Origin: Streptomyces yangpuensis
Lineage (GTDB): Bacteria > Actinomycetota > Actinomycetes > Streptomycetales > Streptomycetaceae
Direction: 5' to 3'
Length of the DNA stretch: 64,000 bases
Assembly: GCF_001005295.1 (NCBI RefSeq)
Contig: NZ_LBMK01000003.1
Span: forward strand, 658,451-722,450
Shown here: piece by piece, positions 8,871 to 16,711 of the stretch
How the letters are laid out: each line of letters begins with the position of its first letter
How positions within the stretch are numbered: position 1 is the first letter of the stretch
Made by a program: the position numbers and the translations under genes
Notes under the pieces: model-generated
The model's database searches: none
What the model saw: only the letters and a program-made list of their open reading frames with translations
What the model was told of the DNA's origin: nothing

Positions 8871-9950
8871 ATGGGTCCCCATCCTGCGGTCGCGGCGATA
8901 CGCCTGGCGGTCCGCCGCGTACTCCACGACGTCCTCACCGAGCTCACCGACCTCCCCCGGACCCCGTCCGGAGGGATCCCCCGTGCCGACCGTCGCACCG
9001 GCGCGGGCACCCCGCCACTCGTGCTCGTCGCCTGCTCCGGCGGCGCCGACTCCATGGCACTCGCCTCGGCGCTCGCCTTCGAGGCCCCCAAACTCGGCAT
9101 CCGGGCCGGCGGCATCACCGTCGACCACGGACTGCAGGACGGCTCCGACCAGCGTGCCGCCGAGGTCGTCTCCCGCATGACCGCCCTCGGCCTCGACCCG
9201 GTGGAGTCCGTCGCCGTGCGCGTCGGCCGCGACGGAGGTCCCGAGGCCGCCGCCCGCGACGCCCGCTACGGCGCCCTGGACGACGCCGCCGACCGCCTCG
9301 GCGCCGCCGCCGTACTGCTCGGCCACACCCGGGACGATCAAGCGGAAACCGTCCTGCTGGGACTGGCCCGCGGATCCGGCATCCGCTCGCTCTCCGGCAT
9401 GCCGGAGGTCTCGGGCGGCCCCGGTGGCCCCGGCCGCCCCGGCCGCAGCCACCGCTACCGCCGCCCCTTCCTCCAGGTCGACCGGCAGACCGCCCGCAAG
9501 GCGTGCATGGTCCAGTCCCTGGCCGTCTGGGACGACCCGCACAACATGGACCCCGCCTACCCCCGCTCCCGCCTGCGCCACGAGGGACTGCCCGCCCTGG
9601 AGAAGGCGCTCGGGAAGGGCGTCGTGGAGGCCCTTGCCCGCACCGCCCAGCTCTCCCGCGACGACGCCGACGCCCTGGACGCCTGGGCCGCCGAGGCGGA
9701 GGGCGGCGTACGCGACGAGGACGGGCGCCTGGAGTGCGCCAAGCTGTACGCCCTGCCCCCGGCCGTCCGCCGCCGTGTGCTGCGCAGGGCCGTCGTCGCG
9801 GCGGGCTCGCCCGCGGGCTCCCTCTTCGCCCGCCACATCGAGGAAGTCGACCGCCTCATCACCGGATGGCGCGGCCAGGGCGCCATCAACCTGCCCGGCC
9901 GGGTGGAGGCCCAGCGGCAGGGTGGCAGACTTGTCATCCGGCAGGGCTGA
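8871..9950 (+). CDS. tilS: tRNA(Ile)-lysidine synthetase
   Basis: A 359-residue N-type PP-loop ATPase that attaches lysine to C34 of the CAU-anticodon tRNA-Ile, so that it reads AUA. The ATP-binding SGGADS motif is near residue 52, and HTRDDQAETVLLGLARGSG and YRRPFLQVDR are family signatures. The C-terminal TilS domain is short, as in actinobacteria. It lies upstream of hpt, an arrangement shared with many Gram-positive bacteria (tilS-hpt-ftsH). Confidence 0.93.
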   Translation: MGPHPAVAAIRLAVRRVLHDVLTELTDLPRTPSGGIPRADRRTGAGTPPLVLVACSGGADSMALASALAFEAPKLGIRAGGITVDHGLQDGSDQRAAEVVSRMTALGLDPVESVAVRVGRDGGPEAAARDARYGALDDAADRLGAAAVLLGHTRDDQAETVLLGLARGSGIRSLSGMPEVSGGPGGPGRPGRSHRYRRPFLQVDRQTARKACMVQSLAVWDDPHNMDPAYPRSRLRHEGLPALEKALGKGVVEALARTAQLSRDDADALDAWAAEAEGGVRDEDGRLECAKLYALPPAVRRRVLRRAVVAAGSPAGSLFARHIEEVDRLITGWRGQGAINLPGRVEAQRQGGRLVIRQG

Positions 9951-10015
9951 TTGGTGCTGAAACACGGCTGAGTCCTCCGGGGGACACCTCGGAGCCCCGG
10001 CCGACAACGAAAGTG

Positions 10016-10576
10016 ATGCGGGTGGACGAGAAGGACATGGGCAACGACCTCCAGTCGGTGCTCATCACCAAGGAAGAGATCGACGCGAAGCTGGCCGAGC
10101 TGGCCGCGAAGATCGACGCGGAGTACGCGGGCAAGGACCTGCTCATCGTCGGCGTCCTCAAGGGCGCCGTCATGGTGATGGCGGACCTGGCGCGCGCCTT
10201 GTCCACCCCGCTCACCATGGACTGGATGGCGGTGTCCTCGTACGGCGCCGGGACCCAGTCCTCCGGTGTGGTGCGGATCCTCAAGGACCTGGACACCGAC
10301 ATCAAGGACAAGCACGTCCTGATCGTCGAGGACATCATCGACTCCGGTCTGACGCTGTCCTGGCTGCTGTCGAACCTGGGCTCCCGCCAGCCGGCCTCCC
10401 TGGAGGTCGTCACGCTGCTGCGCAAGCCCGAGGCCGCGAAGGTCGCGATCGACGTGAAGTGGGTCGGCTTCGACATCCCCAACGAGTTCGTCGTGGGCTA
10501 CGGCCTCGACTACGCGGAGAAGTACCGCAACCTGCCGTTCGTCGGCACGCTCGCCCCGCACGTCTACGGCGGCTGA
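10016..10576 (+). CDS. hpt: hypoxanthine phosphoribosyltransferase
   Basis: A 186-residue purine-salvage enzyme that converts hypoxanthine or guanine plus PRPP to the nucleotide. The PRPP-binding loop is VLIVEDIIDSGLTLSW, and GVLKGAVMVMADL and FDIPNEFVVGYGLDY are family-specific. I used the ATG at 10016 (MRVDEKDMG); a GTG just before it and an ATG at 10037 are also in frame. It lies between tilS and ftsH, the classical cluster. Confidence 0.95.
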   Translation: MRVDEKDMGNDLQSVLITKEEIDAKLAELAAKIDAEYAGKDLLIVGVLKGAVMVMADLARALSTPLTMDWMAVSSYGAGTQSSGVVRILKDLDTDIKDKHVLIVEDIIDSGLTLSWLLSNLGSRQPASLEVVTLLRKPEAAKVAIDVKWVGFDIPNEFVVGYGLDYAEKYRNLPFVGTLAPHVYGG

Positions 10577-10584
10577 CCCCGTCC

Positions 10585-10626
10585 CGCCCCCGGGAATCCA
10601 CGGCGCCGCCGGGGAACCTGGGGGCG
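10585..10626 (+). terminator. possible terminator after hpt
   Basis: CGCCCCC (10585-10591) pairs with GGGGGCG (10620-10626), extended by a G-U pair and with a GC-rich inner loop. It is less regular than the other hairpins here. Confidence 0.3.
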
Positions 10627-10759
10627 ATTCCCGCCGTTGGAGCAGGGGAAGGCGGGTCTGTCAGCCGTCCCACGGGCCGCGGGTGACAATTCAGGGGTAC
10701 ATTCCGAAGAACAGTCTTTACTCACACAGCAGCATTTACCTACGGGCAGGAGGGACGGG

Positions 10760-10789
10760 GTGCCCGGCACCCCGTATGGATGGACGTGA
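10760..10789 (+). CDS. nine-codon upstream reading frame overlapping the ftsH start
   Basis: GTG at 10760 opens a nine-codon frame (MPGTPYGWT) ending at TGA 10787-10789, seven bases inside ftsH. The only good ribosome site, AGGAGGG at about 10749-10754, is spaced correctly for this GTG but lies 25 bases from the ftsH ATG. It may couple translation to ftsH. Whether it is translated is inference. Confidence 0.35.
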   Translation: MPGTPYGWT

Positions 10790-12804
10790 AGCGATACTTC
10801 CGTGGGCCGGTCATGTGGATCGTGCTGGCCGTCCTCGCCGTGGTCGTGTTGATGAATGTCGTCGGCTCCGGCGGCGGCTACAAGTCGGTGGACACCAGCG
10901 AGGTCATCAAGGCGATCAACACTGGCCAGGTGGAGACAGCCAAGCTGACCACCGGCGACAGCCAGATGATCAAGATTGAGCTCAAGCAAGGCGAGAAGCT
11001 CGGCAAGCACGACGGCACCAAGTTCCAGGCCAACTACATCGGGGATCAGGGCGTCCAGCTCGCCCAGAGCCTCCAGACCAAGTACGACGCCGGTCAGATC
11101 CCGGACGGGTACTCCGTCACCCCGGACAAGACCAGCCCGTTCCTCAGCGTGCTGCTCTCGCTCCTGCCCTTCGTCCTCATCGTCGTGGTCTTCCTGTTCC
11201 TGATGAACCAGATGCAGGGCGGCGGCTCCCGGGTCATGAACTTCGGGAAGTCCAAGGCCAAGCTCATCACCAAGGACACCCCGAAGACGACGTTCGCCGA
11301 CGTCGCGGGCTCGGACGAGGCCGTCGAGGAGCTCCACGAGATCAAGGAGTTCCTCCAGGAGCCGGCGAAGTTCCAGGCGGTCGGCGCCAAGATCCCCAAG
11401 GGCGTGCTGCTCTACGGCCCGCCCGGCACCGGAAAGACCCTGCTCGCGCGCGCCGTCGCGGGCGAGGCCGGTGTTCCCTTCTACTCGATCTCCGGTTCCG
11501 ACTTCGTCGAGATGTTCGTCGGTGTCGGTGCCTCGCGTGTCCGCGACCTGTTCGAGCAGGCCAAGGCCAACGCCCCGGCGATCGTCTTCGTCGACGAGAT
11601 CGACGCCGTCGGCCGGCACCGCGGTGCGGGCCTCGGCGGCGGCCACGACGAGCGCGAGCAGACCCTGAACCAGCTGCTCGTCGAGATGGACGGCTTCGAC
11701 GTGAAGGGCGGCGTCATCCTGATCGCCGCCACGAACCGCCCCGACATCCTCGACCCGGCGCTGCTGCGCCCGGGCCGCTTCGACCGGCAGATCGCGGTCG
11801 ACCGTCCCGACATGCAGGGCCGTCTGGAGATCCTCAAGGTCCACCAGAAGGGCAAGCCGGTCGCCCCGGACGTCGACCTCTCGGCCGTCGCCCGCCGCAC
11901 CCCCGGCTTCACCGGTGCCGATCTCTCCAACGTCCTCAACGAGGCCGCGCTCCTCACGGCCCGCTCGGACAGGAAGCTGATCGACAACCACATGCTGGAC
12001 GAGGCGATCGACCGCGTCGTGGCGGGCCCGCAGAAGCGGACCCGGATCATGTCGGACCGCGAGAAGAAGATCACCGCGTACCACGAGGGCGGTCACGCCC
12101 TGGTCGCGGCGGCCTCGCCGAACTCCGACCCGGTCCACAAGATCACGATCCTGTCCCGCGGCCGGGCCCTGGGCTACACCATGGTCCTGCCCGACGAGGA
12201 CAAGTACTCGACCACGCGCAACGAGATGCTCGACCAGCTGGCGTACATGCTGGGCGGGCGCGCGGCCGAGGAGCTGGTCTTCCACGACCCGACCACGGGC
12301 GCGGCGAACGACATCGAGAAGGCCACCGCCACGGCGCGGGCCATGGTCACGCAGTACGGCATGACCGAGCGTCTCGGTGCGATCAAGTTCGGCGGCGACA
12401 ACACCGAGCCGTTCCTGGGCCGCGAGATGTCGCACCCGCGGGACTACTCGGAAGAGGTCGCGGCGCTGGTCGACGAAGAGGTCAAGAAGCTCATCGAGAC
12501 CGCGCACAACGAGGCCTGGGAGATCCTCGTCGAGAACCGTGACGTCCTCGACAACCTGGTCCTCGCACTGCTGGAGAAGGAGACGCTCGGCAAGGAGGAG
12601 ATCGCCGAGATCTTCTCGACCATCGTCAAGCGCCCGGCCCGCCCCGCGTGGACCGGCTCCTCCCGCCGCACCCCCTCCACCCGTCCGCCGGTGCTCTCCC
12701 CCAAGGAGCTGCAGCTGACGAACGCGGCGAACGGCACGTCCGCCGTCGCGCCGGTCTCCACGGAGAAGGGCATCGAGGTGGCTCCGGAGGACCGCCCGGA
12801 GTAA
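10780..12804 (+). CDS. ftsH: ATP-dependent zinc metalloprotease FtsH
   Basis: A 674-residue membrane-anchored AAA+ protease that degrades membrane and regulatory proteins. Two transmembrane segments (about residues 10-27 and 122-142) flank the extracytoplasmic domain. Walker A GPPGTGKT is at residues 213-220, Walker B IVFVDEID follows, and the zinc motif HEGGH is at 435-439. The C-terminus is Pro/Thr-rich. The ATG at 10780 (MDVKRYFRG) matches Streptomyces homologues but has no close ribosome site, only the one serving the small upstream frame. A strong terminator follows. Confidence 0.96.
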   Translation: MDVKRYFRGPVMWIVLAVLAVVVLMNVVGSGGGYKSVDTSEVIKAINTGQVETAKLTTGDSQMIKIELKQGEKLGKHDGTKFQANYIGDQGVQLAQSLQTKYDAGQIPDGYSVTPDKTSPFLSVLLSLLPFVLIVVVFLFLMNQMQGGGSRVMNFGKSKAKLITKDTPKTTFADVAGSDEAVEELHEIKEFLQEPAKFQAVGAKIPKGVLLYGPPGTGKTLLARAVAGEAGVPFYSISGSDFVEMFVGVGASRVRDLFEQAKANAPAIVFVDEIDAVGRHRGAGLGGGHDEREQTLNQLLVEMDGFDVKGGVILIAATNRPDILDPALLRPGRFDRQIAVDRPDMQGRLEILKVHQKGKPVAPDVDLSAVARRTPGFTGADLSNVLNEAALLTARSDRKLIDNHMLDEAIDRVVAGPQKRTRIMSDREKKITAYHEGGHALVAAASPNSDPVHKITILSRGRALGYTMVLPDEDKYSTTRNEMLDQLAYMLGGRAAEELVFHDPTTGAANDIEKATATARAMVTQYGMTERLGAIKFGGDNTEPFLGREMSHPRDYSEEVAALVDEEVKKLIETAHNEAWEILVENRDVLDNLVLALLEKETLGKEEIAEIFSTIVKRPARPAWTGSSRRTPSTRPPVLSPKELQLTNAANGTSAVAPVSTEKGIEVAPEDRPE

Positions 12805-12833
12805 CGGTCGGGCTCGACCCACCCGGAATGGAA

Positions 12834-12869
12834 GCCGCGCCCCCCAGGTTCTAGCCTGGGGGGCGCGGC
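12834..12869 (+). terminator. terminator after ftsH
   Basis: A perfect 15-bp stem (12834-12848 with 12855-12869) with a 6-nt loop is followed by ACATTT. Confidence 0.85.
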
Positions 12870-12910
12870 ACATTTGTACGACCGCGTGTGCGGACAGGAA
12901 CGAGGATGAG

Positions 12911-13519
12911 ATGACCGACCCAGTGACCCTGACAGGTGACGAGGGCAGGATCGGCGAGTTCGACGAGAAGCGCGCGGAGGCGGCGATCCGTGAACTCCTG
13001 ATCGCGGTCGGCGAGGACCCGGACCGAGAGGGCCTCCTGGAGACACCGGCCCGCGTGGCGCGTGCGTACCGCGAGATATTCGCCGGTCTGTACCAGAAGC
13101 CCGAAGAGGTGCTGACGACGACGTTCGACCTGGGCCACGACGAGATGGTCCTCGTGAAGGACATCGAAGTCATGAGTTCATGTGAACATCACCTTGTCCC
13201 CTTCCACGGCGTCGCCCACGTCGGCTACATCCCGTCCACCGACGGGAAGATCACCGGCCTGTCGAAGCTGGCCCGCCTGGTGGACGTGTTCGCCCGCCGC
13301 CCGCAGGTGCAGGAGCGCCTGACGACGCAGATCGCGGACTCCCTGATGGAGATCCTGGACCCGCGCGGGGTCATCGTGGTCATCGAGTGCGAGCACATGT
13401 GCATGACCATGCGCGGGGTCCGCAAGCCCGGCGCGAAGACCATCACCTCGGCGGTCCGCGGTCAGCTCCGCGACCCCGCGACCCGCAACGAGGCGATGAG
13501 CCTGATCATGGCCCGCTGA
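12911..13519 (+). CDS. folE: GTP cyclohydrolase I
   Basis: A 202-residue enzyme that converts GTP to dihydroneopterin triphosphate, the first step of folate synthesis. The zinc-ligand Cys and His lie in SSCEHHLVPFHG, the second ligand Cys lies in ECEHMCMTMRG, and the C-terminus carries the family Arg residues. It converges on the leftward folate operon, so the pathway is split into two opposing units. It lies downstream of the ftsH terminator, so it needs its own promoter. Confidence 0.96.
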   Translation: MTDPVTLTGDEGRIGEFDEKRAEAAIRELLIAVGEDPDREGLLETPARVARAYREIFAGLYQKPEEVLTTTFDLGHDEMVLVKDIEVMSSCEHHLVPFHGVAHVGYIPSTDGKITGLSKLARLVDVFARRPQVQERLTTQIADSLMEILDPRGVIVVIECEHMCMTMRGVRKPGAKTITSAVRGQLRDPATRNEAMSLIMAR

Positions 13520-13572
13520 CCCGATGCGCCGGCCCGGCCCCGGGGCGCGGCCGGCCCGGCCCCGGGGCCGGG

Positions 13573-14076
13573 TCAGGCGCGGGCCGGGGATTCCGGGGTG
13601 GGGTCCTCGTCCTCGGGGAGCTTCAGGACGCGCTCCAGGAAGAGGGCGGCCGCGATGACCGCGATGCCCGCGAGGACCGAGAAGGCGGCGTACCAGGCCT
13701 GGTCGCGGCGGGCGGGGACGTCCAGGGAGTCGGTCAGCAGGAAGACACCCACACCGCCGTACATGCCCGCCACCAGCGCGGCCACCAGGGCGCTGGCCTG
13801 CCCGAAGACCACCGCGCGGGCCGCCATCAGCGGCTCCACGCCCTTCGCGCCCGGGCGGCGCTCCCGCTGGGCCTTGAGCCGGGCCTTCAGGGACAGCGCC
13901 GTGGCCAGCAGCACCACGGCGATCACCCCCAGGACGATCGGCGCGGCCAGCGGAACGCCCGGCAGGGTGCCGTAGGCGTTCCACAGCCGGGCGCCGGCCC
14001 AGGACAGGACCCCGGCGACCACGAAGATGCCCGCCAGGATCCCCGGCCTCAGTTGCTTCACTTGCCCGTTCCCCAC
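13573..14076 (-). CDS. DUF3180 membrane protein
   Basis: A 167-residue protein with four hydrophobic segments arranged two and two around a basic linker (KARLKAQRERRPGAK), ending in an acidic Pro-rich tail. It fits the DUF3180 family, which in actinobacteria usually sits next to folK. No biochemical role is established. The frame opens at GTG 14076; GTG 14061 (VKQLRPG), with GGGAACGGG before it, is an equally good start. It is the last gene of the folate operon, 34 bases after folK. Confidence 0.75.
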   Translation of the reverse strand: MGNGQVKQLRPGILAGIFVVAGVLSWAGARLWNAYGTLPGVPLAAPIVLGVIAVVLLATALSLKARLKAQRERRPGAKGVEPLMAARAVVFGQASALVAALVAGMYGGVGVFLLTDSLDVPARRDQAWYAAFSVLAGIAVIAAALFLERVLKLPEDEDPTPESPARA

Positions 14077-14110
14077 TTTCAGCGAGTAGCCGTGAACAGG
14101 CTACTAACGA

Positions 14111-14719
14111 CTACTCGGGGAGGCGGAGTTCCAGATCGGGGCGCGGCGTGACACCGCTCAGGCCGATTCCGGCCAGGAGGCCGGCGACCGGGCCGTGGCC
14201 CGGGATCCGTGCCTCCGGGTCGATGTCGTGCCAGGGGGCCAGGACGAAGGCGCGCTGGTGGGCACGCGGGTGCGGGAGGGTGAGGACCGGATCGTCCGAG
14301 ACGCGGTCGGCGTACGCGACGATGTCGACGTCGATCGTGCGCGGGCCCCAGCGCTCCTCGCGGACGCGGTCGAACGCCTCCTCGATGGCGTGTCCGCGCT
14401 CCAGCAGCGAGGACGGCGGCAGGGTGGTCTTCACCGCGATGACCGCGTTGAGGTACGAGGGCTGCGAGCCGGGCTCGACGCCCCACGGCTCGGTCTCGTA
14501 GACGGGGGAGACGGCCTTGACTCGCAGGCCGGGGGTGTCGCCGAGGGCGTCGATGGCGCCCTGGAGGGTCTCCAGGCGGTTGCCGAGGTTCGCGCCGAGC
14601 GCGATGACGGCCCATTTCGGGTTGGACAGGGTCACGTCCGCCGCGTCGACCGTCTCGACGACGGCGGCGGGTACCGGCTGGACGGTGGGGTCGCTCTGAG
14701 CGTTCAGTCCGTTGTTCAT
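14111..14719 (-). CDS. folK: 2-amino-4-hydroxy-6-hydroxymethyldihydropteridine pyrophosphokinase
   Basis: A 202-residue HPPK that transfers pyrophosphate from ATP to hydroxymethyldihydropterin. The family signature RWGPRTIDVDI and the ALGANLGNR loop are present, as is PHPRAHQRAFVL. About 40 N-terminal residues precede the core. The ATG at 14719 overlaps the folB stop as ATGA, which points to translational coupling. Confidence 0.95.
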   Translation of the reverse strand: MNNGLNAQSDPTVQPVPAAVVETVDAADVTLSNPKWAVIALGANLGNRLETLQGAIDALGDTPGLRVKAVSPVYETEPWGVEPGSQPSYLNAVIAVKTTLPPSSLLERGHAIEEAFDRVREERWGPRTIDVDIVAYADRVSDDPVLTLPHPRAHQRAFVLAPWHDIDPEARIPGHGPVAGLLAGIGLSGVTPRPDLELRLPE

Positions 14720-15075
14720 GCGCGGCTCCGGGTGATCGTGATGGTCACGTCGTCGAAGGGGACGGTGATGGGCGCGTCCGGCTTGTGGACGACGACCTCC
14801 ACCTGCGCCACCGCTTCGTGCTTCAGGCACTGCTGGGCGATCCGCTCGGCCAGGGTCTCGATCAGGTCGACGGGCTCGCCCTGGACCACGTCGACGACTT
14901 CCTCGGCGACCACCCCGTAGTGCACGGTCTTCGCCAGGTCGTCCCCGGCCGCCGCGGGGCGGGTGTCGAGGTGCAGCACGAGGTCGACGATGAAGGTCTG
15001 GCCCTCCTCGCGTTCCCGGGGGAAGACGCCGTGGTGCCCGCGAGCCTTGAGGCCGCGCAGCGCGACACGATCCAC
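14716..15075 (-). CDS. folB: dihydroneopterin aldolase
   Basis: A 119-residue aldolase that cleaves dihydroneopterin to hydroxymethyldihydropterin. The core GHHGVFPREREEGQTF contains the catalytic Glu region, and the Lys in VVHKPDAP is conserved. I chose GTG 15075 because AGGAG lies eight bases before it; the GTG at 15084 would sit on the ribosome site. It overlaps folK by four bases. Confidence 0.93.
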   Translation of the reverse strand: MDRVALRGLKARGHHGVFPREREEGQTFIVDLVLHLDTRPAAAGDDLAKTVHYGVVAEEVVDVVQGEPVDLIETLAERIAQQCLKHEAVAQVEVVVHKPDAPITVPFDDVTITITRSRA

Positions 15076-15106
15076 GCGAATCACTCCTGCTTTCGTAGGT
15101 GCTTGC

Positions 15107-15129
15107 GGCCGCGGGGCTGCCCCGCGGCC
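15107..15129 (-). terminator. hairpin between the NTF2-like gene and folB
   Basis: A 10-bp perfect stem (15107-15116 with 15120-15129) with a 3-nt loop lies in the 132-base gap, 31 bases before the folB start. It could be a partial terminator or attenuator inside the operon, or an mRNA processing site. Confidence 0.4.
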
Positions 15130-15207
15130 ATGGGCCCGCGCCGAGTGCGGTCGGCGTCGTCCGACTTCGAATTTACCTGCGAAACAGTCCGGCCCCCGCC
15201 GTAGGGG

Positions 15208-15651
15208 TCAGGAGGCGGGCTCCTCGTCGTCCTCGTCGGACTCCGTGAGGACGGGAGAACCGTGGTGGGACCAGAGGCGCCAGCCCTCGGATGTGCGTCG
15301 GAACACATTCGTGGCGACGACCAGCTGGCCGACGAGCGGGCCGAGCTCCCCGCCGTCCTCGGCGGGGCCGCCGCTGAGGATGTTCTCCGTGCACGTCACC
15401 AGGGCCGTGTCGCCTATGACGGCCACCTTGGTGTCGGTGAGGAAGAACTGGATGTACTCGGTGTGGGACATGATCAGCGCGTACGAGCGCAGTACCTCGC
15501 CGCGGCCCGAGAGGACCGGCCAGCCGGGGTGCACGCAGGAGATCTCGTCCTCCAGCCAGAGCGCCGACAGAGCGTCGAAGTCCCCCCGCTCCATTGCCTC
15601 GTAGAAGGCCGTGTTGACCTCTTCGACCGCTTCGATGTCGGTTCTGCTCAC
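15208..15651 (-). CDS. nuclear transport factor 2-like (SnoaL-like) protein
   Basis: A 147-residue protein with the NTF2 cone fold. It opens with the typical EEVNTAFYEAMERGDFDALSALW helix pair and ends in VFRRTSEGWRLWSHHGS. Such proteins range from ketosteroid-isomerase-like enzymes to ligand binders. It lies between folP and folB in many Streptomyces, but no folate reaction is known for it. GTG start at 15651, 25 bases after folP. The tail is very acidic (ESDEDDEEP). Confidence 0.8.
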   Translation of the reverse strand: MSRTDIEAVEEVNTAFYEAMERGDFDALSALWLEDEISCVHPGWPVLSGRGEVLRSYALIMSHTEYIQFFLTDTKVAVIGDTALVTCTENILSGGPAEDGGELGPLVGQLVVATNVFRRTSEGWRLWSHHGSPVLTESDEDDEEPAS

Positions 15652-15676
15652 TGTTCTCCTAGTCGTTCGATGAGGG

Positions 15677-16549
15677 TCAGAGTGCCCCTTCCACGGCGCG
15701 GGCCACCCGAACCGCGTCGGCGGTCGCCCGTACCTCGTGGACCCGTACGGCCCAGGCGCCCTGGTGGGCGGCGATCGCGGAGACGGCGGCCGTGGCGGCG
15801 TCGCGTTCGCGGGCGGGCGGCGGGGTGGCGTCGCTCCCGCCGGCCAGGACCCGGCCGAGGAAGCGCTTGCGCGAGGCGGCGACCAGCAGCGGGAAGCCGA
15901 GGGCTCGCAGGTCGGCCATGTGCGCGAGCAGGGCCAGGTCGTGCTCGGCGTTCTTGGCGAAGCCCAGGCCCGGGTCGACGAGGAGCCGCTCGGGGGCGAT
16001 GCCGCCGGTGACGACCGCCTCGATCCGCGCCCGGAGCTCGGCGGTGACCTCGGCGATCACGTCGTCGTAGACGGCGAGGCTGTTCATGCCGGCGCTGAAA
16101 CCGCGCCAGTGCATCACCACGAAGGGCACCTCGGCCGCCGCCACGGCCGGGATCATGCCGGGGTCGGCGAGGCCGCCGCTGACGTCGTTGACCAGGGCGG
16201 CGCCGGCGTCGACGGCCCGGGCGGCGACGGCCGCGCGCATGGTGTCGACGGAGACGGTGACGCCCTCGGAGGCCAGGCCGCGCACCACGGGGACGACGCG
16301 GCGCAGCTCCTCCTCCTCGTCGACGCGGGAGGCGCCGGGGCGGGTGGACTCGCCGCCGACGTCGACGAGGTCGGCGCCCTGGGCGACGAGGTCGAGGCCG
16401 CGCTTGACGGCGGCGGTGGTGTCGAACCAGCGGCCGCCGTCGGAGAAGGAGTCGGGGGTCACGTTGACGACGCCCATGACCGCGCAGCGGTCCCATTCCG
16501 GCAGACCTGCGACCCGGCCCCTGCCGGTGGCTCCGCGCTTCGTGTTCAT
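15677..16549 (-). CDS. folP: dihydropteroate synthase
   Basis: A 290-residue enzyme that joins p-aminobenzoate to hydroxymethyldihydropterin pyrophosphate; it is the sulfonamide target. The signatures MGVVNVTPDSFSDGG and DVGGESTRPGA bind the pterin pyrophosphate and are intact, as are VVMHWRG (in place of the common MHMRG) and LVDPGLGFAKN. It is the first gene of the leftward folate operon. Confidence 0.95.
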   Translation of the reverse strand: MNTKRGATGRGRVAGLPEWDRCAVMGVVNVTPDSFSDGGRWFDTTAAVKRGLDLVAQGADLVDVGGESTRPGASRVDEEEELRRVVPVVRGLASEGVTVSVDTMRAAVAARAVDAGAALVNDVSGGLADPGMIPAVAAAEVPFVVMHWRGFSAGMNSLAVYDDVIAEVTAELRARIEAVVTGGIAPERLLVDPGLGFAKNAEHDLALLAHMADLRALGFPLLVAASRKRFLGRVLAGGSDATPPPARERDAATAAVSAIAAHQGAWAVRVHEVRATADAVRVARAVEGAL

Positions 16550-16651
16550 GGGTCCAGGGTAGGGCTGACCTGGATATGACAGCCCCTGTCACCGTTTCCG
16601 CCCCCTGGCCCCGCAGGGTCCATGAGGGCCACGGGGTCCGGGCCGGGCACG

Positions 16652-16687
16652 CCGAAGGCCCGGTCAGGGCGCTGACCGGGCCTTCGG
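16652..16687 (-). terminator. terminator after the lysyltransferase-domain gene
   Basis: A perfect 16-bp stem (16652-16667 with 16672-16687) with a 4-nt loop lies 24 bases beyond the stop at 16712. Confidence 0.8.
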
Positions 16688-16711
16688 GGGGTGTCGCGGG
16701 TCCGGCGGGGA

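Noticed and set aside
8771..10015. Forward extension of the hpt frame through tilS
   Set aside because: It is an Arg/Pro-rich overlap with tilS in another frame; the hpt family starts at MRVD.
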